This document shows positions 51,301 to 59,412 of a stretch of DNA of 64,000 bases, one piece after another. The position numbers and the translations under genes are program-made. Positions within the stretch are counted from its first letter, which is position 1. Every line of letters starts with the position of its first letter. The notes under the pieces were generated by a model. The model was not told the origin of the DNA, ran no database searches, and worked only from the letters and a program-made list of their open reading frames with translations. Source of the stretch: CBDFKU01 sp965248975 (GTDB lineage Bacteria > Chloroflexota > Dehalococcoidia > Lucifugimonadales > JAGWBF01). The DNA lies in assembly GCA_965248975.1 (NCBI GenBank), contig CBDFKU010000020.1:1-64000 (forward strand), read 5' to 3'.

Positions 51301-52081
51301 GGGCCGCTCCACCGGAGATGGCGACCTGCTCACCGTTGATGGCGCCTATGTCCATGATTACGTCGGTCGCGGCCACGACCGGCCCACCGGTGTAGTTGCC
51401 GCTGGCGGCGTCGTCGGTCTCCAGAAGGGCAAGTGTGAATATCCCGTCGGGATTGTCACCCTCGACGGTCACTATGGCTACTTCCCTGGTCGAGGTTGCG
51501 TGCCTCAGGACGAAGACGCTGCTGGCGTTGACGACGTCCTGGGCCTCGAACTGTATGCGTCCCGCGACGGCATTGGCCACCCTCAAGGGTCTTATGAGGT
51601 CTGGACCGATGGCCGTCTCGCCGACACCGATGTCGGCGGCGTCGGGCGCGATCACTTCAAAGTCAGAGGAGTTAATGTTCCCGTCTCCGTTTCGGTCCAC
51701 CGTCGGGAGAGCGATGTCCCCTACATTCCTTACGGCATATCCGGCGACGGGGGTGGGATCGCTCAGGTCTACTACTATAGTTTCGAAGGCTCCCAATGGA
51801 TCAATGAACTCGATGAGGAGCTGGGGAGAGTCGGCGGCCTGCGCGGCCGGGCCCTCACCAACGAAGAGGGTGACGTTGAGGTCGAAGTCGTCCACTGTGA
51901 CGTCGATCACACGATCGGCGACCGCCAGATCCAGATTGGCGCTGACGAAGTCGTCGGCGGTCACCGTGCCCGCAACCCGGGCCGGAGCCGCTCCAACGAG
52001 GGAGCCCCACACCAGGGTCAGGGCCAAGATGGCCAGTAAACTTATTCCTGCTATCGGAAACAGTGCTTTCTTACTCTTCAT
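48395..52081 (-). CDS. S-layer-like secreted protein, 1228 residues
   Basis: A very large exported protein: signal peptide in residues 1-33 (ending VWGSLVGAAPA). About 1000 residues of beta-rich repeats follow, with immunoglobulin-like modules and four calcium-binding-looking linkers of the form D-x-N/D-x-D-G near VDRNGDGNINSSDFEV, QDGDGDGDLTDEITI, QDSGNGGGVDATDLAW and QDRNGDGVVDENDVTVV. A C-terminal Trp-rich domain closes it (NLFSIPGAPTNGSIDAIFGD, AYWARSNGAPTVNI, GNQWNLVPIISLLP, GRGYWVWFVTD), of a type common at the ends of Chloroflexota surface proteins. Probable structural surface protein. Strong terminator and long leader suggest high expression. Confidence 0.75.
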   Translation of the reverse strand: MKSKKALFPIAGISLLAILALTLVWGSLVGAAPARVAGTVTADDFVSANLDLAVADRVIDVTVDDFDLNVTLFVGEGPAAQAADSPQLLIEFIDPLGAFETIVVDLSDPTPVAGYAVRNVGDIALPTVDRNGDGNINSSDFEVIAPDAADIGVGETAIGPDLIRPLRVANAVAGRIQFEAQDVVNASSVFVLRHATSTREVAIVTVEGDNPDGIFTLALLETDDAASGNYTGGPVVAATDVIMDIGAINGEQVAISGGAALQNYEDEAFEGGDRADNDLFSITLGNPPLQDGDGDGDLTDEITITSGSVRFDAIVDADAGIITVQATNPLTADPDDAADDDFTVSYSGSRQVTATLAFAPVQDSGNGGGVDATDLAWILPGGGDAGALLQINAFDPATGALTVGVRTDIGAAGTVTAITYSGSESDADQALLGPVLNTETFDVAVVNQPIQDRNGDGVVDENDVTVVSAGWNVDVGGVNADTISLTATADHVAGEQVVIQYAIRVPSNPQNALDPAVVDPAARPIVEVSNLGRVTITYTDADPAQDVEAFVDVENDDPSFSGETPTSGSSVANLDNGLSILVTDLGSEVDTATIQFKVTTNAAPVLDGNTVTIEGDDVTTSGANSEVTASVSKDVLETALGIDLDDVTVAPDVSWWVQASDNASNAATSDAVADDPADAATLGNQPYSTEVDRTAPGLDEALTGDWWDPDADEGERMKGDRRIGVGQFLPGVSMNTSIRVGFTDELDADSIQATDFEVDGAAVDDAMFFADSPTNVFLVVAAMPADANPTVELVGTVTDAAGNSAATGTIEAVDGIAPTPVLTPSPTLSQGDVTITVSTDEAIRTPTSGPSRLTVQARDPADPDTALDELEDADGVVVAEGAATRTPGQNEWSYSLAGLAANTYTVLVDVDDSRRNRRTVGQFDPQAEGATIFEVDDDLPDPGTTPVQAAAGADPTNAGFTDPFVVTIDWSAEIGEYPGDTHGDVTLTKVELDGNDVSGLVNVRGGNIFSISLTSISLGAHTLTYRGSDEAGNADEEDRTLEFNVTEPVAFALELSPGMNLFSIPGAPTNGSIDAIFGDVPEVDLVFTMDGDRWLLAFRSSPTANFEGDLTTIDAKHAYWARSNGAPTVNIPIPPLGAQQILPSIPVRGNQWNLVPIISLLPQIQGDELDPDGYLGGNWSRAFTFDSGAWVRIVPGADPDDDATTLTDAVQIGRGYWVWFVTDDRIVP

Positions 52082-52124
52082 CGGTAACTCCCTCTTGGAA
52101 CGAATTCGCCGGGGCTAAAGTAGC

Positions 52125-52158
52125 GGCTCGCGACGCCATATTCTCGATGCCGCGAGCC
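52125..52158 (-). promoter_or_regulatory. Stem-loop in the leader of the S-layer-like gene
   Basis: GGCTCGCG (52125-52132) and CGCGAGCC (52151-52158) pair perfectly with an 18-base loop, about 45-75 bases upstream of the start codon. Such leader hairpins can stabilise abundant surface-protein mRNAs. Confidence 0.4.
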
Positions 52159-52609
52159 CTGGGAACTAGTGATGGATCCTCTTCGGACGGATGATACCTA
52201 GAATAGTGCATAAGTGCCCCTCTACCGGAATTGATCCAACCTATTCAATCACTCTGCGGTTTCTATTGTCAAGGTGTGCGACGCCGCTTTTCCCCGTCAA
52301 ACCCGCTGTATCAAGACGCCGGAGGCGGTCGCCCGCCCAGGGATTGACGATTTACGAATTTCCGGCCAGCGGCGGAATGCACGAACCCCTTCCCAGGAGT
52401 CGTCGGGAATATACTAAGAATTGAAACTCTTGTCAAGTCGCTGCGTAGGCCATTAGTACTGCTTTGCCATGGACCTTTAGTACCGCTTTTTGCGAGGTTT
52501 CTGAGCCCGGCGCGACGACGCTTCCGACAGGGGGTTCCCTCAGCGTTCTTTTCCGGGGTCTCGAAAGCCCTGCGGTGCTTCACAGCCGCGTTGTCGGAAG
52601 GGTCCCTCG
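52159..52609. other. Intergenic region between the S-layer-like gene and rho
   Basis: No gene is supported. CTTCCGACA (52521-52529) and TGTCGGAAG (52592-52600) form a 9-bp perfect inverted repeat spanning 80 bases just after the rho stop, which may be a 3' structure of the rho transcript or a small mobile repeat. Confidence 0.4.
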
Positions 52610-53890
52610 CTAGGCTTCCTTGGAGAGGTTCGCCAGGAACTCGTCGTTGGTAGGGCTCTTGGCCAGCCGCTCCAGGACCCGTTCGGTGGCGTCGGAGTTG
52701 TTGGAGTCGGACAGGAGGGCGACCATGCGGCGCAGGAGCCAGACCTGCTTGAGGCTAGTCTCGTCGAAGAGAAGCTCTTCACGGCGTGTGCCGCTGCGCT
52801 GGATGTCGATGGCGGGAAAGAAGCGACGCTCGGCCAGCCTACGGTCCAGGTGTAGCTCCATGTTGCCGGTGCCTTTGAACTCTTCGTAGATGACCTCGTC
52901 CATGCGACTGCCGGTGTCCACCAGGCAGTTGGCTATTATAGTGAGGCTACCACCCTCTTCAACGTTCCGAGCGGCGCCGAAGAACCGCTTCGGCGGATAG
53001 AGGGCTACCGGGTCGATGCCTCCCGAGAGGGTCCGGCCGCTGGAGGGGACGGCCAGGTTGTAGGCCCTGGTGAAGCGAGTGATGCTGTCCAACAGGATCA
53101 CCACGTCCTTCTGAGTCTCTACCAGGCGCTTGGCCCGGTCCAGGGCGAGCTCGCCCACGCGGCACTGGTCCTCCACCGACTCGTCGAAGTTGGAGCTGAA
53201 CACCTCACCTCTGACCGAGCGACGCATGTCCGTGACCTCTTCGGGGCGCTCTCCGATGAGCACCACCATCAGCAGGGCGTGGGGACAGTTGGTCGTGACA
53301 CCGTTGGCGATGTGTTTCAGCACCGTTGTCTTGCCGGCCTTGGGAGGTGACACTATGAGGCCTCTCTGGCCCAGGCCGATGGGGGAGAACAGGTCGATCA
53401 TACGGGTGGTCAGGTTGTTGGTATCGGTCTCCAGCTTGATGCGCTCGTCGGGAAAGATGGGTGTCAGGTTCTCGAAGGTGGGTCTGGAGCGGGCGGTCTC
53501 CGGGTTTACGTCGTTGACCTCCTCCACCCTGACCAGCCCGAAGTACCGCTCGCCATCCTTGGGAGGACGCACCTGGCCGGCGATAGTATCGCCGGTCCTG
53601 AGAGCGAAGCGCCTTATCTGAGACTGAGAGACGTACACATCCCCGGCGGCCGGCCGCAGTCCGTTTTGCCTCAGGAAACCGTATCCCTCGGACATGGTCT
53701 CCAGGATGCCGCTGGCTATCAGGCCCTGGTGCTCAGAATAGCTCTGGAAAATCCGTTGCAGCACTTCTTCCCTGCGGGGATTGGAGGGGAGAGAAGCCTC
53801 GTCGAGCCCCATGTCCTGGGCTACCACCAGGAGCTCTTCTTTGGACTTCTTCTCCAGCTCCGAGATGTTTATTGTGCGTTCGGCGGTCAC
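52610..53890 (-). CDS. rho: Transcription termination factor Rho
   Basis: A hexameric RNA-dependent ATPase that ends transcription. 426 residues: Rho_N helix-extended domain (ELEKKSKEELLVVAQDMGLD), cold-shock-like RNA-binding domain (GYGFLRQNGLRPAAGDVYVS, QSQIRRFALRTGDTIAGQVR), then the RecA-like ATPase with Walker A in SPPKAGKTTVL, Walker B ending DVVILLDSITRFTRAYN, and the R-loop ERRFFPAIDIQRSGTRREE. No insertion in the N-terminal domain. It appears monocistronic. Confidence 0.95.
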   Translation of the reverse strand: MTAERTINISELEKKSKEELLVVAQDMGLDEASLPSNPRREEVLQRIFQSYSEHQGLIASGILETMSEGYGFLRQNGLRPAAGDVYVSQSQIRRFALRTGDTIAGQVRPPKDGERYFGLVRVEEVNDVNPETARSRPTFENLTPIFPDERIKLETDTNNLTTRMIDLFSPIGLGQRGLIVSPPKAGKTTVLKHIANGVTTNCPHALLMVVLIGERPEEVTDMRRSVRGEVFSSNFDESVEDQCRVGELALDRAKRLVETQKDVVILLDSITRFTRAYNLAVPSSGRTLSGGIDPVALYPPKRFFGAARNVEEGGSLTIIANCLVDTGSRMDEVIYEEFKGTGNMELHLDRRLAERRFFPAIDIQRSGTRREELLFDETSLKQVWLLRRMVALLSDSNNSDATERVLERLAKSPTNDEFLANLSKEA

Positions 53891-54212
53891 TGAAATCTCC
53901 TATTTACCGTAGATTTGGAGGAATGATCCGTTGTGGGCGGCCCGGGACGGGCTCCTAGCGGATCACATTTAAATTAGCTGCTAGCCATTAGGGCATCTTA
54001 ATCCCGGCAAATTCGCGGTCTCCCCGGCGTACCGCATCGACCGTCGTTTCCACGGGACCTTAGCGGGGGGCAGGCCCAAGCTTGTTGTCCACCGGTCATT
54101 TCCGTTGGCCTCTCGCTGGGGTGGCACCTGGCCTCCGGCACCCGACTCTGTGACGCTGGTAGCCGGTGGCCTGATCGAACGCGAACTCATAGGGGTAGTG
54201 CCATCTCGTTTT
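53891..54212. other. Intergenic region between rho and pyrG
   Basis: About 320 bases. No gene or clear structure is seen. It must hold the rho promoter on the minus strand; I find no consensus match strong enough to mark. Confidence 0.4.
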
Positions 54213-55847
54213 CTAAGGCAGAGGGAGTGGGGGCTGGGCCCCTTCCCGGAGCGTGACCTTGGCGGCCCCCACCAGCTCCCGGAAGAGGGGATGGGGCCTG
54301 TTAGGCCTGGAGAGTAGCTCGGGGTGGAACTGTACCCCTACCATGAAGGGATGATCCACAACCTCGGTTATCTCCACCAGCTTGCCGTCAGGGGACACTC
54401 CGCTGGCGATGAGTCCTGAGTTCTCTAGAGGTTCCCGGTAGGCGTTGTTGAGCTCGAAGCGGTGCCTGTGTCGCTCCAGCACCAAAGGCTTGGCGTACGC
54501 TCTTTGGGCGAGGCTCCCCTCCAAAAGCTGGCAGGGATAGTTGCCCAGTCGCATGGTACCGCCTTTGTCGGTGACCGATCGCTGCTCGGGCATGATGTCT
54601 ATGATGGGGTCTGGGGTATTGGGGTCCATCTCCGACGAGTCGGCCGACTCCAGCCCCAGGACGTTCCTGGCGTACTCGATAAGCATGACCTGAAGTCCGA
54701 GGCACAGGCCCAGGTACGGTATTTTGTTCTCCCGGGCGTACCGGGCAGCCTCTATCATCCCGTTTACACCCCGGGAACCGAACCCCCCGGGCACTACGAT
54801 GGCGCAGGCCGTCTTTAGCAGCGAGTCGGGCCCCTCCCGCTCCACGTCTTCCGAGTGGATCCACTGTATCTCTATGTCTCTGTCGTGGTGGAGCCCGGCG
54901 TGCTTGAGGGCCTCCTTCACGGATATATAGGAGTCGGGCAGCTCCACGTACTTCCCCACCAGCGCGATGGGCACCTGCTCCTTGTGGCCATTCATCCGCT
55001 CCACCATGGCGGCCCATTCGGTCATATCGCGGCCGGTGGCCGGCAGGGCCAGGGAGTGGGCCAGCAGGTCGCCCAGCCCGTACTCTTCCAGGATCAGGGG
55101 TACCTCGTACACCCGGGGCACTGTGACCAGGGGGATGACGGCGTCGGAGGGGACGTCGCAGAACAGGGATATCTTCTCCTTGAGGGAAGGGGGCATCGGG
55201 TTGTCGCTGCGGCAGATTATGGCGTCGGGCTGTATCCCTATGGCCCTCAGCTCCTTGACGCTGTGCTGGGTGGGCTTGGTTTTCAGTTCTCCGGTGGCCG
55301 ACATGTGGGGAAGCATCGTCACGTGGATGTAGAAAACGTTGTCTCGCCCTACCTCGTTGCGCATCTGGCGGATGGCCTCCAGGAAGGGAAGCCCCTCTAT
55401 GTCGCCGACCGTTCCTCCTACCTCCACCACCACCACGTCGGCCTCGGACTCCCGGGCCAGTGCCGTGATCTTGCCTTTAATCTCGTTGGTAACATGGGGC
55501 ACCGCCTGAATAGTGCCCCCGAGGAAATCGCCGTGGCGCTCCTTCCCCAGGATGGACAGGTACACCTGGCCCGCCGTAAGGTTGGAGGACCTGGTCAGCT
55601 CTAGGTCGATGAACCTCTCATAGTGTCCCAGGTCCATGTCCGTCTCGCCGCCATCCTTGGTCACGAAGACCTCGCCGTGCTGATAAGGGGACATGGTGCC
55701 GGGGTCCACGTTCAGGTAGGGGTCTAGCTTCATGACGGAGACGCTGATTCCCCGGCTCTTGAGTATGCGCCCGATAGATGCGACGCTGATCCCCTTGCCG
55801 ACGGAGCTAACCACGCCTCCGGTGACGAAGATATATTTAGCGCTCAT
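54213..55847 (-). CDS. pyrG: CTP synthase
   Basis: Converts UTP to CTP with ATP and glutamine ammonia. 544 residues, two domains. The synthetase domain begins KYIFVTGGVVSSVGKGISVA and holds DPYLNVDPGTMSPYQHGEVF and the Mg site in KDGGETDMDLGHYERF. The class-I glutaminase domain has Cys in PYLGLCLGLQVMLIEY and the catalytic His/Glu in VQFHPELLSRPNRPHPLF. It is the first gene of its strand here, upstream of rho, separated by 320 bases. Confidence 0.96.
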   Translation of the reverse strand: MSAKYIFVTGGVVSSVGKGISVASIGRILKSRGISVSVMKLDPYLNVDPGTMSPYQHGEVFVTKDGGETDMDLGHYERFIDLELTRSSNLTAGQVYLSILGKERHGDFLGGTIQAVPHVTNEIKGKITALARESEADVVVVEVGGTVGDIEGLPFLEAIRQMRNEVGRDNVFYIHVTMLPHMSATGELKTKPTQHSVKELRAIGIQPDAIICRSDNPMPPSLKEKISLFCDVPSDAVIPLVTVPRVYEVPLILEEYGLGDLLAHSLALPATGRDMTEWAAMVERMNGHKEQVPIALVGKYVELPDSYISVKEALKHAGLHHDRDIEIQWIHSEDVEREGPDSLLKTACAIVVPGGFGSRGVNGMIEAARYARENKIPYLGLCLGLQVMLIEYARNVLGLESADSSEMDPNTPDPIIDIMPEQRSVTDKGGTMRLGNYPCQLLEGSLAQRAYAKPLVLERHRHRFELNNAYREPLENSGLIASGVSPDGKLVEITEVVDHPFMVGVQFHPELLSRPNRPHPLFRELVGAAKVTLREGAQPPLPLP

Positions 55848-56178
55848 GCGTCAGCAAACGTGCATTCAATATGGATAGCGTTCATTCGCACCGGGAAGAT
55901 TGGTGGGGACGAAAGGGGAGCGATGACTACCGCATCGACGGCTCATCGCTGGTCATCAACGTGATTATAGGCCGGGCTTTACGCGGGTGTCAATAGGAAT
56001 CGCGTCGTTGAGTTGTGCTTTCCCACCTCTATCCAGACAGCTCTGTCTTGCCGCCGGGCCGCCCAAGATTCCTTTCCTTAGGCGGCCTCGGGTTCCTCAT
56101 CGGTTGGGTCCTTGAGACGGCCCGCCGCTTGGCGGCCTTCGCCGCTGGTGCTAGAATTCGGGCAGGAGGTGGACGGCG
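55848..56178. other. Divergent intergenic region pyrG / asnS
   Basis: About 330 bases between divergent genes, with no coding signal on either strand. Promoters for both genes should lie here, but I see no strong consensus boxes. Confidence 0.4.
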
Positions 56179-57549
56179 ATGCGGCGCACTAGAGTCAGGG
56201 AGATATTCGACCACGACGGCGGGGGCGCTGAGGTGTTGGTCCAGGGTTGGGTCAAGACCAAGCGCTCGTCGAAGAACGTCTCCTTCATTCAGCTTAACGA
56301 TGGGTCCACCCTGAAGGACCTGCAGGTGGTGGTGGATGGCGACCTTCCCGACCACCATCTGGTGGAGTCCCTGACCACCGGAAGCAGCGTCGGAGTAGTC
56401 GGGACCCTGGTAGAGTCCCCGGGAAAGGGGCAACGGTTCGAGGTCCAGGCCAAGCACCTGGAGGTCTTGGGCGAAGCCGACCCTGAGAGCTACCCGCTGC
56501 AGAAGAAGCGCCACACCCCCGAGTTCCTGCGGGAGATCGCCCACCTCAGACCTCGTACCAACACCTTCGGCGCCATGGCGCGATTGAGGAACGCCATAGC
56601 CTTCGCCATCCACAGCTTCTTTCAGAGCCGCGGATTCCTCTATATCCACACTCCGATAATCACCGCCAGCGACGCCGAGGGCGCGGGGTCTATGTTCCGG
56701 GTCACTACTCTGGACCCGCTGGACCCAAGGGCCAACCCGGAAGAGGACTTCTTCGGTAAACCCGCGTTCCTCACCGTCAGCGGGCAACTGGAGGCGGAGA
56801 TATTCGCCCTGGCCCTGGCCGACGTGTACACCTTCGGGCCAACCTTCCGTGCCGAGAACTCCAACACCGCCAGGCACCTGGCCGAGTTCTGGATGGTGGA
56901 GCCGGAGGTTGCCTTCTGCGACCTGGATGGCCTGGCGGAGCTGTCGGAGGACTTCCTGAAGTACGTATTCGCCTACGTGCTCGAGCACTGCCGGGACGAT
57001 ATGGCCTTCTTCAACCAGTGGTACGACGACGGCGCCGTCTCGACCCTGGAGGGGATCGTCGAGTCCAGCTTCGAGAGACTCACCTACACCGAAGCGGTGG
57101 ACATTCTGCAGAAGTCGGGCGAGGATTTCGAGTTCCCCGTCGAATGGGGCCGGGACCTGCAGTCGGAGCACGAGAGATACCTCACCGAGAAGAGGCTGCA
57201 GCGGCCGGTGGTGGTCACCGATTACCCTCGGGAGATCAAGGCCTTCTACATGCGCCTGAACGACGACGGCAGGACGGTGAGGGCGATGGACGTGCTGGTC
57301 CCCCGGATCGGTGAGATCATTGGGGGCAGCCAGCGGGAGGACCGCCTGGACGTGCTTGTGGATCGGCTGAAGCAGTCGGGGCTGGACGAGGACAGATACT
57401 GGTGGTACCTGGATCTACGCCGCTATGGCAGCGTGCCCCACGCTGGGTTCGGTCTGGGCTTCGAGCGCACCGTTCAGTTCGTTACGGGGATGCAGAATAT
57501 CCGCGACGTGTCCCCGTTCCCCAGGACCCCCAGGAGCGCAGAGTTTTAG
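56179..57549 (+). CDS. asnS: Asparaginyl-tRNA synthetase
   Basis: A class II synthetase of 456 residues. N-terminal OB-fold anticodon domain (VLVQGWVKTKRSSKNVSFIQ), then the catalytic core: motif 2 FRAENSNTARHLAEFWMVEP, and motif 3 HAGFGLGFERTVQFVTGM. The AsnRS type is supported by the Asn-specific block AEGAGSMFRVTTLD and the short insertion FFGKPAFLTVSGQLEAE before motif 2. It stands alone. Having AsnRS means Asn-tRNA can be charged directly. Confidence 0.95.
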   Translation: MRRTRVREIFDHDGGGAEVLVQGWVKTKRSSKNVSFIQLNDGSTLKDLQVVVDGDLPDHHLVESLTTGSSVGVVGTLVESPGKGQRFEVQAKHLEVLGEADPESYPLQKKRHTPEFLREIAHLRPRTNTFGAMARLRNAIAFAIHSFFQSRGFLYIHTPIITASDAEGAGSMFRVTTLDPLDPRANPEEDFFGKPAFLTVSGQLEAEIFALALADVYTFGPTFRAENSNTARHLAEFWMVEPEVAFCDLDGLAELSEDFLKYVFAYVLEHCRDDMAFFNQWYDDGAVSTLEGIVESSFERLTYTEAVDILQKSGEDFEFPVEWGRDLQSEHERYLTEKRLQRPVVVTDYPREIKAFYMRLNDDGRTVRAMDVLVPRIGEIIGGSQREDRLDVLVDRLKQSGLDEDRYWWYLDLRRYGSVPHAGFGLGFERTVQFVTGMQNIRDVSPFPRTPRSAEF

Positions 57550-57947
57550 GGGCCTTCCTCCCTGCGAGGGGAGGAGTCAGGGCAGAGGAGGGCTCAGGGA
57601 GGGGAGCGGGACATTCGCCATTCGTTACGATCTCCACCCGAGACGCTGCATCCTATTGAGTTGCCCCACGCAAGCCTCGCCCCGTAATCTTGACCGCTCC
57701 GTTTGTTAACGCCCCGCCGCTCAAGCGGATCTTCTCCCGCCGTCCGCATAGCTCAGTTCACTCAGTTCCCAGACCACAAATACATCGTCCTCAAACCGCG
57801 AGCTTTGTTTCCTCCCCTCGCGACCCACGACCTTACTCTCCACAGACCGGTTCCCCGAGCTCCCGTCACTTTCCCCTTCCTGAGCGCTCCTCCTTATCTG
57901 TATTACTAGTGGATAGCCGAGGCATGCTTGCCTCACCCGTCGGAAGT
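57550..57947. other. Noncoding region after asnS
   Basis: About 400 bases without a supportable gene. Several short frames exist, but their composition (Pro/Ser/Arg-rich, no RBS) looks random. No tRNA or terminator hairpin with a T run was recognised. Confidence 0.4.
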
Positions 57948-58736
57948 CTACGGCTCCAGATTGGGCCATCTGCCCGGCCCGGTCATCCCATAAGAGCGGG
58001 CCACGAGGGCCAGGTCCGAAGCGTCGACGTCACCGTCGTCGTCCAGATCCGCTTGGGTCCCCCCGACCCCCGGTCGCAACGCCCGTGCCGCTACGAGCAG
58101 GTCCTCCGTGTCAACGCGGCCTGACTCGTCAAGGTCACCTGGATCGAGGGCACCGTCATCCACGGTCCGCTGCTCACCCTCAACAAGGTCGAGGGACCCT
58201 TCTATAGGGAGGTAGCCGAGTCGCTCCGCGCGCAGACGATACTGGCCCGGCACCAGCTGCACGAAACGGAATGCGCCATCGCCACTGGTGATCACGGTTA
58301 GCGTCTCATTGCCGTTGAGGATCACCCGTATTCCGGGGAAGCTCGAGCGGCCGGGCAAGACCACCCGACCCTGAAGCTCAGCAGGCGTGGGAAGGGACTG
58401 AATCAGCCGCAGGTCGGCCACGGTCTCCCCGTCGGGGAAAAGCTGCTGAAAGCGGTCCGGGGCGATGCGCTGTTCCGTGATCTTGCAGTTGCAACCGAGG
58501 TGGGCACGGTTGGTGTTGGCGTCGGCGGCGGTTAGGAACACCTTGTAACGGGCGTGGCGTCTGCAGGCGCGACATACCCGGTTTCGACGAGCGCTCAACC
58601 GAAAGACGGTGACCCTTTCCCCGACACCACCCAGAGCTATATCGGGGCCGAGAAAGTAGGCGCTCAGCCCCAGGAGACCGGCGAGCTTGACGAAGGTACG
58701 TCGGGTGAGAAGGGCTGCCCCTCGCCTCGCCTCCAT
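57948..58736 (-). CDS. Tat-exported protein with Cys motif, carboxypeptidase-regulatory domain and dockerin repeats
   Basis: 262 residues. The twin-arginine signal is T11-R-R-T-F-V-K-L-A-G with a hydrophobic core (LGLSAYFLGPDIALG). A short Cys/His motif follows (RVCRACRRHARYKVF…RAHLGCNC), able to bind metal or form disulfides. Next is a carboxypeptidase-regulatory-like beta-sandwich (GRVVLPGRSSFPGIRVILNG…GQYRLRAERLGYLPIEG) and two dockerin type I calcium loops (DLDESGRVDTEDLLVAARAL and DLDDDGDVDASDLALVARSY). Tat export suggests folding, perhaps with metal, before transport. Dockerins in non-cellulosomal bacteria mediate surface protein contacts; the large cohesin partner is not seen. Confidence 0.75.
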   Translation of the reverse strand: MEARRGAALLTRRTFVKLAGLLGLSAYFLGPDIALGGVGERVTVFRLSARRNRVCRACRRHARYKVFLTAADANTNRAHLGCNCKITEQRIAPDRFQQLFPDGETVADLRLIQSLPTPAELQGRVVLPGRSSFPGIRVILNGNETLTVITSGDGAFRFVQLVPGQYRLRAERLGYLPIEGSLDLVEGEQRTVDDGALDPGDLDESGRVDTEDLLVAARALRPGVGGTQADLDDDGDVDASDLALVARSYGMTGPGRWPNLEP

Positions 58737-58815
58737 CGGATCCTCCTGAGCTGATGCCCTTCACGATACCACGGGGGTGGCACAGGGTCAATCCGAGAAC
58801 TGGATGGACCATAAA

Positions 58816-59388
58816 CTATAGATGTGTGTCGAGCTGATCCAGGATCTCACCGGGAGAGGGACGGTCGGAGATGTTCCGCCCCACCTGGCCCCACAGAATC
58901 TCGCCGCTCTTGGCTATGATGAAGGTAGCCGGCGCGGCGACGCCGTCTCCCAGCAGGTTGAATACGCCGTAGCGGCGAGTCACCTCCTCCGAGGGATCCG
59001 CCAGGACCGGGTACTCTGCCCCGGCCAGGGAGGACATGCGCACCGCGTCTTCGACGTCGTCTATGCTAATGGCCACGAGCTCGACGCCCCTGTCGCGGAA
59101 CTGTTGGTACGAGTCCTGCAGCTGACCCAGCTGGCTTCGGCAGATCCCTCAGAAGAAGCCCCGGTAGAACACCAGGACCACCGCCCGATTCTCCTCCAGA
59201 AGCCCCGCAAGGCTTACATCACCGCCCGCGGCGGAGGCCAGGGTGAAGTCGGGCGCGAAGACCTTGCCCTGGGACGGAGGCGTAGGCTCGGAGGTAGGCG
59301 CCGCAGATGGAGTGGACTCGGCGCCGCAGGCCACCGCGACCAGCGCCAGGAGGAAGGCAGCGGCTGCCAGAGCCGCCGGTTTCGTCAT
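58816..59388 (-). CDS. Selenocysteine-containing peroxiredoxin-like (AhpC/TSA) lipoprotein
   Basis: A 190-residue protein: signal peptide with lipobox LLALVAVAC-G, a Ser/Pro/Thr linker, then an AhpC/TSA (peroxiredoxin, Bcp-like) domain. The active site should read V-F-Y-R-G-x-W-C-P-x-C. Here it is VFYRGFF then TGA (codon 80, 59149-59151) and G-I-C83-RSQLGQLQ, so the peroxidatic Cys is encoded by TGA and the motif is U-G-I-C. The frame continues through VELVAISIDDVEDAVRMSSL, EYPVLADPSEEVTRRYGVFN and APATFIIAKSGEILWGQVGR, all typical of the family, to a normal stop. A hairpin with a GGU loop follows the TGA at 59119-59133. I read this as selenocysteine. It would reduce peroxides outside the membrane. 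It is the last gene of an apparent three-gene operon, 24 bases after the methyltransferase. Confidence 0.82.
59119..59133 (-). promoter_or_regulatory. Candidate bacterial SECIS element of the peroxiredoxin gene
   Basis: CAGCTG - GGT - CAGCTG forms a 6-bp stem (or a 5-bp stem with loop GGGTC), starting 15 bases after the TGA. GGU begins 22 nt downstream, close to the 23 nt seen in the PDO gene at 14419-14436 and within the known bacterial SECIS range. An outer G-C pair over one bulged C can extend it. Confidence 0.65.
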
Positions 59389-59412
59389 GGATATCGTGCA
59401 CCTACGGGGAGA

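Noticed and set aside
52311..52583. Arg-rich 90-codon minus frame
   Set aside because: No RBS, composition unlike neighbours, overlaps an inverted repeat; not supported as a gene.
57690..58124. 144-codon plus frame after asnS
   Set aside because: Pro/Ser/Arg-rich random-looking translation that overlaps the real Tat-signal gene on the other strand.
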